Shown here one piece after another: positions 1 through 6,664 of a DNA stretch of 17,386 bases. The notes under the pieces are model-generated. The model was not told the DNA's origin. It worked only from the letters and a program-made list of their open reading frames with translations, and searched no databases. The stretch is from JAAYDK01 sp964543935 (GTDB lineage: Bacteria > Spirochaetota > Spirochaetia > Sphaerochaetales > Sphaerochaetaceae), in assembly GCA_964543935.1 (NCBI GenBank), contig CAZJAK010000048.1:1-17386 (forward strand), in the 5' to 3' direction. The translations under genes were made by a program, and so were the position numbers. The first letter of the stretch is position 1; each line of letters begins with the position of its first letter.

Positions 1-1090
1 CGAGCATGGCCAAGGGCATGACCGATCCGGTGATCATGCCGAAGACGCTGAACACCCGCCCGAGGTAGTCCTCGCGCACGTGCTGTTGGATCAAGACGGT
101 GAACGGGGTGTTGAACAACGGCATGGCGATCCCTTCCAATGCCATGAAGGCCAGGTAAACCCAGAACGACCGGGTCGTTCCCAACGCAAAGGTGCCGATG
201 CTCATCACCACGATGCTGAGGATCACGGTATGGGCTTTCTTCTTGAACCCTCCCCACAAAGAGATCAGCAGCCCGCCAACCATCATGCCGCCGGAGAAGG
301 CCACCTCGATCGCCGTCAAGCGCCATACGTCGTCACCGAAACTGCGGGTCACTTGCAACGGGGTCAGGAAAGCCAACGGGGCGACGAACACGTACAAGAT
401 GCCGCAATAGGTGAACAACGATCTGATGAAGCGGTGCTTGCCGATGTACCCGATGCCGGCGGCGATGTCGGCGAAATAGCGGACTTTTCCGATCGAAGCC
501 GGCTTTTCTCGGCTAGGAATCTTGAGTAGAAGGGTCAGGATCGCAATGGCGATAGCGGCAGTGCCGACATCGATGAAGAAGATTGATTCGATCGATGCGA
601 ACGATAGCAAGGCTCCCGCCAGCATCGGCGTCACGATGGTGACGGCCGCTTGGATCGATCCGTTTAAGCCGTTCACCCGCGTCAAGTGCTCGGGGGGCAC
701 GATCTGGGGGATGAGGGCGTTCACCGCCGGGCTTTGGACGCCACCTCCGAAAGCCCGCAAGGCCAACACGGCGAACATCTGCCAGAGAGAGGCTTGCCCC
801 AAAAAGAATGAGATGGCCATGACCAGCGTGACGAAGGCGATCGTCGCATCGCTGATGACCACAAGGCGTTTGCGGTCATAGCGGTCGGCCCACACCCCGG
901 CGAACGGAGAGATGACCAACATGGGCAAGAACCCACACAAGATCGATACCGTCAAGGCCGCCCCCGATTGGGTGGTGAGGGTGATGTGCCATATGATTGC
1001 GTACTGCACCAGCATGGAGCCGAACATGCTGACGGTTTGGCTCATGAGGAACAATATGATCGATCGTTTCCAAGAAGACTGGGCGGACAT
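1..1090 (-). CDS. MFS efflux transporter, DHA3/MFS_3-like (3' end off window)
   Basis: Translating the minus strand from the ATG at 1090 gives about 363 residues with no stop before the left edge, so the C-terminus is missing. The protein begins MSAQSSWKRSIILFLMSQTV and has repeated hydrophobic segments. The MFS loop 2-3 motif is visible as GVWADRYDRKRLVV, and a second conserved stretch reads RAFGGGVQSPAVNALIPQIV. These fit the DHA3 drug-exporter branch (EntS/macrolide-efflux-like), which is known for proton-driven export across the inner membrane. The substrate cannot be read from sequence. An AAGGGAG ribosome-binding site lies about 11 bases upstream. The gene follows the response regulator on the same strand after a 97-base gap containing a candidate promoter, so it may be transcribed both with the ABC/two-component operon and independently. 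The context suggests export of the same class of toxic compound (inference). Confidence 0.88.
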   Translation of the reverse strand, partial: MSAQSSWKRSIILFLMSQTVSMFGSMLVQYAIIWHITLTTQSGAALTVSILCGFLPMLVISPFAGVWADRYDRKRLVVISDATIAFVTLVMAISFFLGQASLWQMFAVLALRAFGGGVQSPAVNALIPQIVPPEHLTRVNGLNGSIQAAVTIVTPMLAGALLSFASIESIFFIDVGTAAIAIAILTLLLKIPSREKPASIGKVRYFADIAAGIGYIGKHRFIRSLFTYCGILYVFVAPLAFLTPLQVTRSFGDDVWRLTAIEVAFSGGMMVGGLLISLWGGFKKKAHTVILSIVVMSIGTFALGTTRSFWVYLAFMALEGIAMPLFNTPFTVLIQQHVREDYLGRVFSVFGMITGSVMPLAML

Positions 1091-1141
1091 GGTGTGCTAG
1101 ACTCCCTTGTGTTGCCGACCGCAAGCGGCCGAAGGCTATCC

Positions 1142-1170
1142 ATCATGCCGTTTCGTGAATACTTTTTCAA
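1142..1170 (-). promoter_or_regulatory. Candidate sigma70-type promoter for the MFS gene
   Basis: On the minus strand, TTGAAA (1170-1165) is followed after 17 bases by CATGAT (1147-1142). That is 5/6 and 4/6 matches to the consensus boxes at optimal spacing. It lies just downstream of the response-regulator stop and about 50 bases before the MFS start. A small GC-rich hairpin (about 1117-1130) would fall in the leader. Based on motif matching only. Confidence 0.42.
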
Positions 1171-1187
1171 GACATGCTTTGGAAATT

Positions 1188-1796
1188 TTACGAGCCGCTC
1201 TTCGAGCGCCAGTAATGGATGGCCAGTTGGGTCCGGTCGCGCAAGCCCAATTTTTCCAAGATGGTGGATATCGTATTGCGCACCGTCCCTTCGGTGACGA
1301 ATTGCCGTTCGGCGATCTCCTTGTTGGACAAACCGTTGGCCACATGGACGAGGATCTCGTTCTCTCGTTGGGTCAATTGGGGCAATGTCGCGGGATCGGT
1401 GAGACTGCGCAAGGCCTCCTCGCTGATGACGGGCAAGCCCTTGAAAACCGACTTGATCGTCAAGATTTGTTTGGCGGTCTCGTCAGATTTCAGCAAGTAG
1501 CCGCTCGCACCCGCTTGCAACGAGCGCTGGATACTGGCGAAATCGTGGAAGGTCGTGAGCATGATCACCTTGACTTGGGGGAATTCCTGCCTGATGGATT
1601 TGGTGGCGGCAATGCCGTCCATGACCGGCATCTGGATGTCCATCAGGACGATGTCGACCGCCTGGGTGTGCATGAACTTGAGCGCTTGGTAGCCGTCAGC
1701 GGCTGTCCCGGCGACAACCAGGTCCCGGTCGCCAGCTAAAATGATTGAGAGACTCTCCCTGACAAGGGCGTCGTCGTCCACGATCAAGAGCCTCAT
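1188..1796 (-). CDS. Response regulator, NarL/FixJ (REC-LuxR) family
   Basis: This is a 202-residue cytoplasmic two-component regulator. An N-terminal receiver domain (about 1-120) has the acidic pocket D7-D8-D9, phosphoacceptor D53 in LMDIQMPVMDG, T81 and K103 (GYLLK). A LuxR-type helix-turn-helix (about 143-200) includes LTQRENEILVHVANGLSNKE. Full-length NarL-family proteins are about 200-220 residues, so this one is complete. I chose the ATG at 1796 because the receiver fold begins there and because it forms a 4-base ATGA overlap with the stop of the upstream histidine kinase; an in-frame extension to 2054 would lie wholly inside the kinase gene. Phosphorylation by that kinase should drive binding to promoters, probably including that of its own ABC-transporter operon (inference by analogy with LnrK- and DesR-type regulators). 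Confidence 0.93.
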   Translation of the reverse strand: MRLLIVDDDALVRESLSIILAGDRDLVVAGTAADGYQALKFMHTQAVDIVLMDIQMPVMDGIAATKSIRQEFPQVKVIMLTTFHDFASIQRSLQAGASGYLLKSDETAKQILTIKSVFKGLPVISEEALRSLTDPATLPQLTQRENEILVHVANGLSNKEIAERQFVTEGTVRNTISTILEKLGLRDRTQLAIHYWRSKSGS

Positions 1797-2890
1797 GCGG
1801 TGCGGCCCCCCTTCAGCGGTATGATGACGATCACGGTGAAGGTGTCTCCCTTCGAGGTGCTGACACTGCCGTTGACGGCTTCGATCCGTTTGCGCATGTA
1901 GCGCAATCCATTGCCGATGTCGGTACCACGGTCGTCTCTGACTCCATCGTTCTCGATGACGATCCGGGTGATGGCTGTCGTGGCCTCCAATGAAACGGTT
2001 ACGAAGGTCGCATCGGCATGTTTGGCGATATTGGTCATCGATTCCTTGATGCATGCCAGTATCAATTGCCAGTGGAAAGGAGCGATGGCCGATGTGTCGC
2101 CCTGTACAGTGAACTTTGCCGGGACGATGCTGTCGGCTAGCAATGACTTGACCAACTCCACGTCGGACTCTTGGCGGGGCTGGATTCGGCTCACCGTGGT
2201 CTTGAGTTGCCGTAGTGCCGACTCCAAGCGTTGTTCTGCCTTGAACTGGTACTGGCGGGCTTGGTCGACCTCGTTGTGCTCCAGCAGCGTCCCGATGGCT
2301 TTCACGGTGAGGTGGGCGCCGGTGAGTTCGTGGCCCAGGTTGTCGTGCAGGATCTCGGCGATGTGTTGCCGTTCGGCCAAACGTGAGAGCCGCTGGGTGT
2401 CTTGGGCATCGCTGAGGAGATGGGCCTCGGTGGCCTCCATGCGGTGGATGATCTGGCGCATGCGGTCGCCTTCGGCTCGCAACAGCTTGCTGTCACGGTC
2501 CCACAGGTACAGCAGCGTTGCCGGTACCAGCGACTGTAGCAAAACGAGGAGCCCAAGCTGAGGCTTTACGGCCACGATGAAGGCTGTCAAAGCGATTGCT
2601 TCGACGAAATGTCCGTGATAGGCGAAATAGAGGACATACGGCTGAACACATGGAGCCCATGGCGGTGTGAATATGATCAGGACCATCATGATGGCGCTGT
2701 CGAGAAGCATCCACAGCGGTTTGATTGAAAACCGCCAGCGCAGGACCATGCTGAAAGCAGTCACGAGGAAGGCGATGAGCAGACCAGCATCGAACTCCTG
2801 GAAGGCCATGCCGGTTGCGATGACGAACTGCAGCAGCATCGTGACTGCATAGACGTTCACTGGCGCTGAATTGCGGTGCCGCACGGCCAC
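1793..2890 (-). CDS. Membrane histidine kinase, DesK/LnrJ-like (HisKA_3)
   Basis: This 365-residue sensor kinase has about five hydrophobic segments in residues 12-130 and almost no extracytoplasmic domain. A coiled-coil linker (about 132-175) precedes the HisKA_3 dimerisation helix with phosphoacceptor H182 in EILHDNLGHEL. The ATPase domain has an N-box (ESMTNIAKHA, N287) and a degenerate G-box (ENDGVRDD then GNGL), resembling DesK, which also lacks a canonical DGxG. This build suggests sensing within the membrane or through the partner transporter. The start is a GTG at 2890. Its ribosome-binding site AAAGGAG lies inside the last codons of the preceding permease, whose stop is only 3 bases upstream, so translation is probably coupled. 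It pairs with the response regulator overlapping its 3' end. Confidence 0.93.
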   Translation of the reverse strand: MAVRHRNSAPVNVYAVTMLLQFVIATGMAFQEFDAGLLIAFLVTAFSMVLRWRFSIKPLWMLLDSAIMMVLIIFTPPWAPCVQPYVLYFAYHGHFVEAIALTAFIVAVKPQLGLLVLLQSLVPATLLYLWDRDSKLLRAEGDRMRQIIHRMEATEAHLLSDAQDTQRLSRLAERQHIAEILHDNLGHELTGAHLTVKAIGTLLEHNEVDQARQYQFKAEQRLESALRQLKTTVSRIQPRQESDVELVKSLLADSIVPAKFTVQGDTSAIAPFHWQLILACIKESMTNIAKHADATFVTVSLEATTAITRIVIENDGVRDDRGTDIGNGLRYMRKRIEAVNGSVSTSKGDTFTVIVIIPLKGGRTA

Positions 2891-2893
2891 CTG

Positions 2894-3571
2894 CTACAAT
2901 CTCCTTTTGCTTCCTGCCAGCAACAACAGGACAGCATAAGCCAATAGTAGCGCATGGGCCGTCAAGACGCCAGCGGCATCGGCATCCAACAGGGCTTGCA
3001 GGCCATGCGCCAGCCAATATGTCGGCAGGAACATAGAAAAACGCAGTATTGCATCGGGGATGAAGGACAACGGCATGGAAAGCCCGCTGGCCATGCACAT
3101 CAGCGAACCAATGCCGGCAAACACGCCGAAGGAGAGGCCGAAATTCCTGAAGAGGGCATTCCAAGCCAGTGAGAAGGCCAGTCCCATGGCGCCAAAGAGG
3201 GTGAACAAGGTAAACAACACGGCGAGGTCGGGTCGCATGCTGGCATGCAGGGCCCCGACAGCGGTGATGAACAACAGGTTCTGCCCCGTCAGCAATACCA
3301 CATAAGCCGCCAGATGGCTGCCCAGATACTTCAATGGGGTCACCGGCGATGCGGCGATGCGAACGACGAGCCCTTTCATGCGGTCCTCGACGACCGGTCG
3401 GGTCAACAGGAACGCCGAATAGAAGTTCATCATGCCGTACAGGCTGAGTTTGATGGGCAGATAATCGTCGGTAGCGGGGAAGGCCAGCAATGTCAGCGGC
3501 AACAACGCCAGCAGGATCACGTTGAGCGGACGGCGGCAATTCTCTTTGAGGGCGAAGACGAACAGGTTCAT
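2894..3571 (-). CDS. ABC-2 type transporter permease (second subunit)
   Basis: This 225-residue integral membrane protein has about six hydrophobic helices. It begins MNLFVFALKENCRRPLNVIL and contains a conserved-looking amphipathic stretch, VVEDRMKGLVVRIAASPVTP, typical of ABC-2 exporters. The start at 3571 gives an ATGA overlap with the stop of the first permease. The reading frame stays open further upstream (to 4315), but that part is a shadow of the first permease. It ends TAG at 2896-2894, just before the kinase GTG. With the other permease and the ATPase it should form a heteromeric exporter like LnrM/LnrN with LnrL. The substrate is unknown; a lipophilic antimicrobial is the best guess from context. 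Confidence 0.88.
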   Translation of the reverse strand: MNLFVFALKENCRRPLNVILLALLPLTLLAFPATDDYLPIKLSLYGMMNFYSAFLLTRPVVEDRMKGLVVRIAASPVTPLKYLGSHLAAYVVLLTGQNLLFITAVGALHASMRPDLAVLFTLFTLFGAMGLAFSLAWNALFRNFGLSFGVFAGIGSLMCMASGLSMPLSFIPDAILRFSMFLPTYWLAHGLQALLDADAAGVLTAHALLLAYAVLLLLAGSKRRL

Positions 3572-4299
3572 TCGGTCACCCTCCTGACCTTGATGGTCAA
3601 CACGATACACAAGAGCACCGTAAAGACAATCATACCGACCGAGCCAGTCAAGGCTTTGGACCAGTCCTGTTCCATGAATCCGAGGATGGCCGTATTGGTC
3701 AGTGCCATCGGGGTGAGGTAGTGGCGCATGAAGTCCACCAACGGATGGTCCGGCAACGGGAAGTAGAGCCCGATGGTCATCGGAGCGATCGATCCATACA
3801 CGCTGACGATGATGTCGGCTGTCTTGATCGAACCCGATAGCAGCAAGATGACCGTACCGAGCAACTGGTTGAGCACCACCGACAAGGTCAGCAACAACAA
3901 CACCGCTGCAAACGAGGTCATCGGAGTGCCAAGGATGAAAACGGCGCAGAGCACCACCACCAGAGTCTGCAGGAAACTGGTCGCGGCGGCCATCGTCATG
4001 GTGGATACGACGATCGAGCGTGGATCGGCCGGGCTGGATAACAGCCGGTCGCGCTTGACCGTGAAAAAATCCTCGGCGATGGATTCGAAGCTCAATGAGG
4101 AACCGTGGATTTGGAACATGAGGGCGAATCCGATCGTCAACACGGTGGTGAACGGTAGCGGCCCGCTGTTGATCGAACGGGCAAAGCCCGTGCCCGAGAA
4201 GATGTAGTCGAAGAAGGAGATCAACAACAACGGGATGGCGATGAGGATCAAGTGCCTGAACGGGTCCCGCCATGTCCTGATGAATTGGAAGGCATACAT
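3568..4299 (-). CDS. ABC-2 type transporter permease (first subunit)
   Basis: This 243-residue inner-membrane protein starts MYAFQFIRTWRDPFRHLILI. A short cytoplasmic N-terminus leads into about six hydrophobic segments. The stretch EDFFTVKRDRLLSSPADPRS matches the amphipathic coupling region seen in ABC-2 permeases, where ...KR.R.L..SP is common. It begins 2 bases after the ATPase stop and overlaps the next permease by 4 bases. Two unequal permeases and one ATPase imply a heterodimeric membrane part of an export system. Assignment to the ABC-2 family is firm; the transported compound is not determinable. Confidence 0.88.
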   Translation of the reverse strand: MYAFQFIRTWRDPFRHLILIAIPLLLISFFDYIFSGTGFARSINSGPLPFTTVLTIGFALMFQIHGSSLSFESIAEDFFTVKRDRLLSSPADPRSIVVSTMTMAAATSFLQTLVVVLCAVFILGTPMTSFAAVLLLLTLSVVLNQLLGTVILLLSGSIKTADIIVSVYGSIAPMTIGLYFPLPDHPLVDFMRHYLTPMALTNTAILGFMEQDWSKALTGSVGMIVFTVLLCIVLTIKVRRVTE

Positions 4300-4301
4300 G
4301 G

Positions 4302-5234
4302 TCAGGCCTCGTCACGCAGCTGCTTGCCGGTCAGCGTTAGAAAGACATCCTCGAGGTTGGGTTGCTTCGAATTGATGTTCACGATGGTCTGCGAAGCGAT
4401 GATGGGGATGATTTTATCGAGCACTGTCAATCCTCCGGGTACGATGACATGATATTGGTTGCCATGCAAGGCGACCTCCTTGATCTCGGGGATGGTGGCC
4501 AGTTCCAGGCGTTTCTCCTCCGAGGCGATGCGCACATCGATCAACATGTGGGCATCGCCTTGGATCCGTTCGATCAGTTCGCTCAAGGTCCCGGTGGCGA
4601 TGGCGTGCCCTTGGTCCATGATGCAAACCCGGTTGGCGATGGCCTCGACCTCCTCGATGTAATGCGAGGTGTACAGGATGGTCTTGCCTTGCTTGGCCAG
4701 GTTCTTTACGAACTCGAGGATGAAGTTGCGCGATTGGGGGTCGATGCCGACAGTCGGTTCGTCCATGATGATCAGTTCGGGATCATGCAGTAATGAGCAG
4801 CCGATGTTCAGACGGCGCTTCATGCCGCCCGAGTATCGTTTGACCTTCTCGTTCAACCGGGTTTCCAGCCCGATCAGCTTGGCTGTCTCGGCGATGTTGG
4901 CCGCCAAGGTGGCTTTGTCCAAACCATACAACCGGCCGAAGAAAGCCATGTTCTCCTTGGCCGTCATCTCTTCGTAGACTGTCAATTCTTGGGTGACGTA
5001 GCCGATGCGGCGTTTGATGGTGCGGTCCTTGCCGTTTTGCTTGAGGCCGAAGACGGTGATCGAGCCCTCGTCGACCGGGATGAGCCCGATGACAGAGCGT
5101 ATGCAGGTCGTTTTACCCGCTCCATTGGGGCCCAACAGGCCGACAACCTCGCCTTGGGCCACCTCTAGGTTGAAGCTGTCCAACGCGAGCGTACCGTTGA
5201 ACCGTTTGATGACTTCATCGATTTTCAAGATCAT
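4302..5234 (-). CDS. ABC transporter ATP-binding protein (drug/antibiotic exporter type)
   Basis: This 310-residue ATPase powers the adjacent ABC-2 permeases. Visible motifs are Walker A GPNGAGKT (35-42), Q-loop YVTQE (Q82), signature YSGGMKRR (134-141), Walker B LIIMDEP (154-160), D-loop residues around 165 and H-loop TSH (189-191). A C-terminal extension of about 90 residues ends NLEDVFLTLTGKQLR, typical of the CcmA/NatA/DrrA-like exporter subgroup (LnrL, NodI, DrrA). The ATG at 5234 has a good ribosome-binding site (GGAGGAAA, about 6 bases upstream). It is first in the minus-strand operon of ATPase, permease, permease, kinase and regulator. No convincing promoter could be assigned; one must lie in 5235-5387, shared with the divergent gene. 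Confidence 0.95.
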   Translation of the reverse strand: MILKIDEVIKRFNGTLALDSFNLEVAQGEVVGLLGPNGAGKTTCIRSVIGLIPVDEGSITVFGLKQNGKDRTIKRRIGYVTQELTVYEEMTAKENMAFFGRLYGLDKATLAANIAETAKLIGLETRLNEKVKRYSGGMKRRLNIGCSLLHDPELIIMDEPTVGIDPQSRNFILEFVKNLAKQGKTILYTSHYIEEVEAIANRVCIMDQGHAIATGTLSELIERIQGDAHMLIDVRIASEEKRLELATIPEIKEVALHGNQYHVIVPGGLTVLDKIIPIIASQTIVNINSKQPNLEDVFLTLTGKQLRDEA

Positions 5235-5326
5235 GGACGATTTCCTCCGCTGCTATTCAGGATGATAGCTGTTGCCGTTCGATCGGGACAGTGACATCCG
5301 TCATGTTTTAGCGCATCGAATTCGTT

Positions 5327-5353
5327 TTGCATTTGTCCGCGATGCAGTATAAT
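5327..5353 (+). promoter_or_regulatory. Promoter of the secreted barrel-like protein gene
   Basis: A perfect -10 box TATAAT (5348-5353) sits 34 bases before the ATG at 5388. The -35 is less clear: TTGCAT (5327-5332, spacer 15) or TTTTGC (5325-5330, spacer 17). The divergent 5235-5387 region must also carry the promoter for the minus-strand ABC operon. Confidence 0.6.
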
Positions 5354-5387
5354 CGTATTGACTGCGGACTGTGAGAAGGAACGTACC

Positions 5388-6590
5388 ATGAAAAAAACCT
5401 TGATCGCCCTGTGTATCGTGAGCTTGCTGGGTGCCACACTGGTTTTTGCCGATCAGGCGGCATCGGCCTATGCCACAATGATCCCCGAGCAGGTCTGCTC
5501 GATATCCCTCAAAGGAGCATTCGGGAATCTCGATCCGCTGTTGCAACGCCCGTTGAACGCACTGACGGTATATCTCGACCTCTCCCCGTTTACTTTGAGT
5601 GGAGATCTAGCCATCGGTTCTAACGTTGTGTATCGGGACCAGAATTCCCTTTCATCGCTTGATCTTACAGCAGACGGGATGCTGCATGTGGGTACGAGCA
5701 TGACCGATGCTTACCTGCGGGGATCAGCCGATTACAAAGCTTATCCATTGGGTGAGGGCAAGGTGCCCCTGTATTATGCTGTCGGCGGCCGGTTGATGCT
5801 CAGTCCGGCTTTCCCCTATGCCGGAGGAGCCTCGTTCACGTTCGATTTCTATCCGTATGCCGGGCTTGGCATCGGCAAGAGCCACTCGATTTCCACGGTG
5901 CTGAGTGTCAGGGCGCTGCTGAGGCATTTCGGATTGGAGGCGACCGACGAACAGGTCGGACGCATCGCCCGCGTCTATGCATCGCAAGGGGCCAGACTGA
6001 ATGCACGACATGGCGATACCAGCGAGAGCTTGCGGCAGTGGTATCTCGATTTGGCCCAGGAAATGGGCATTCCCGAACGGGTGTTGGAGTTGGCCACCTA
6101 CGAGTGGATCGACCCAATGGCCCGCTCCATCGAGATGATGCGTTACGACGATGTGCGCTACGGCTGGAACCTTGAAGCTCGTTTCTCACCAGGCATGTCG
6201 AGGTACCTGACTCCTTCACCCGGCATGAAGTTCTCGGTCGACATGGGCATCTTGGGTGAATATGCGAACTTCTTGGTTCCCGACAGCGTGCACTTCACCG
6301 TCGATGGCGGATTGGGATTCCAGTTCAGGTCGGAAACCACTCCGACAACCGGTTTCAATGCCGAAGCTGGTGCGACGGTGCGCTACTTCCCCGCCAATCC
6401 CCGCTGGTGGGTGCGCACGAGGGTCGCCACCCGCTTCAATACGTTGCTCAATCCGATGTTCGACGTCACCGTCAAATCAGAATTCGACTTCTTGGTGGCC
6501 CCCAACTTCCAAGCTTATGCCGGCTTGCTCACCACGGAAACGTTCTCCAAGGTGGCGGTCTTCGCCGGAGGCTTGTTCAACGTGCGCTAA
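5388..6590 (+). CDS. Secreted, probable outer-membrane beta-barrel protein of unknown function
   Basis: I do not recognise this 400-residue protein. It starts with a clear signal peptide, MKKTLIALCIVSLLGATLVFA, probably cut after A21; there is no lipobox cysteine. The mature part is rich in alternating hydrophobic/polar stretches with aromatic and glycine residues (for example ADYKAYPLGEG, FTFDFYPYAGLGIGK), and the last 100 residues look like amphipathic strands ending AVFAGGLFNVR. This suggests a beta-barrel or outer-membrane location. A charged helical insertion (about 174-252, around LRHFGLEATDEQVGRIARVY) interrupts the strand pattern. I chose the ATG at 5388 over one 30 bases upstream because it has AAGGA at suitable spacing and directly precedes the signal peptide. 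It is flanked by two signalling modules and has its own promoter, so it is probably monocistronic. No terminator is visible after it. Confidence 0.82.
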   Translation: MKKTLIALCIVSLLGATLVFADQAASAYATMIPEQVCSISLKGAFGNLDPLLQRPLNALTVYLDLSPFTLSGDLAIGSNVVYRDQNSLSSLDLTADGMLHVGTSMTDAYLRGSADYKAYPLGEGKVPLYYAVGGRLMLSPAFPYAGGASFTFDFYPYAGLGIGKSHSISTVLSVRALLRHFGLEATDEQVGRIARVYASQGARLNARHGDTSESLRQWYLDLAQEMGIPERVLELATYEWIDPMARSIEMMRYDDVRYGWNLEARFSPGMSRYLTPSPGMKFSVDMGILGEYANFLVPDSVHFTVDGGLGFQFRSETTPTTGFNAEAGATVRYFPANPRWWVRTRVATRFNTLLNPMFDVTVKSEFDFLVAPNFQAYAGLLTTETFSKVAVFAGGLFNVR

Positions 6591-6621
6591 GCAAGGCTTT
6601 CATAATTACACATACTCCAGC

Positions 6622-6649
6622 TTGCAATCCGTTCCATATCGTTTATCAT
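6622..6649 (+). promoter_or_regulatory. Promoter of the LacI-like sensor kinase gene
   Basis: TTGCAA (6622-6627), a 16-base spacer and TATCAT (6644-6649; 5/6 match to TATAAT). The predicted transcript start near 6656 leaves only about 9 bases before the ATG at 6665, or about 27 before an in-frame TTG at 6683. This bears on which start is used. Confidence 0.5.
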
Positions 6650-6664
6650 TGAACTTGGCGGTTC

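Noticed and set aside
1117..1130. GACCGCAAGCGGCC as an intrinsic terminator after the response regulator.
   Set aside because: The stem is short with a 2-4-base loop and no T-run on the minus strand; more likely part of the MFS leader.
1107..1739. Plus-strand open frame opposite the first response regulator.
   Set aside because: Entirely antisense to a gene with intact receiver and LuxR motifs; composition is that of a shadow frame.
2493..3539. Long minus-strand open frame overlapping the kinase and second permease.
   Set aside because: Histidine/arginine/proline-rich translation with no domain pattern; it is a frame shadow of the real kinase and permease genes.
5268..5290. TATCAT on the minus strand upstream of the ABC ATPase as a promoter -10 box.
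   Set aside because: No acceptable -35 box at 16-18 bases; too weak to annotate, though a promoter must exist in this gap.
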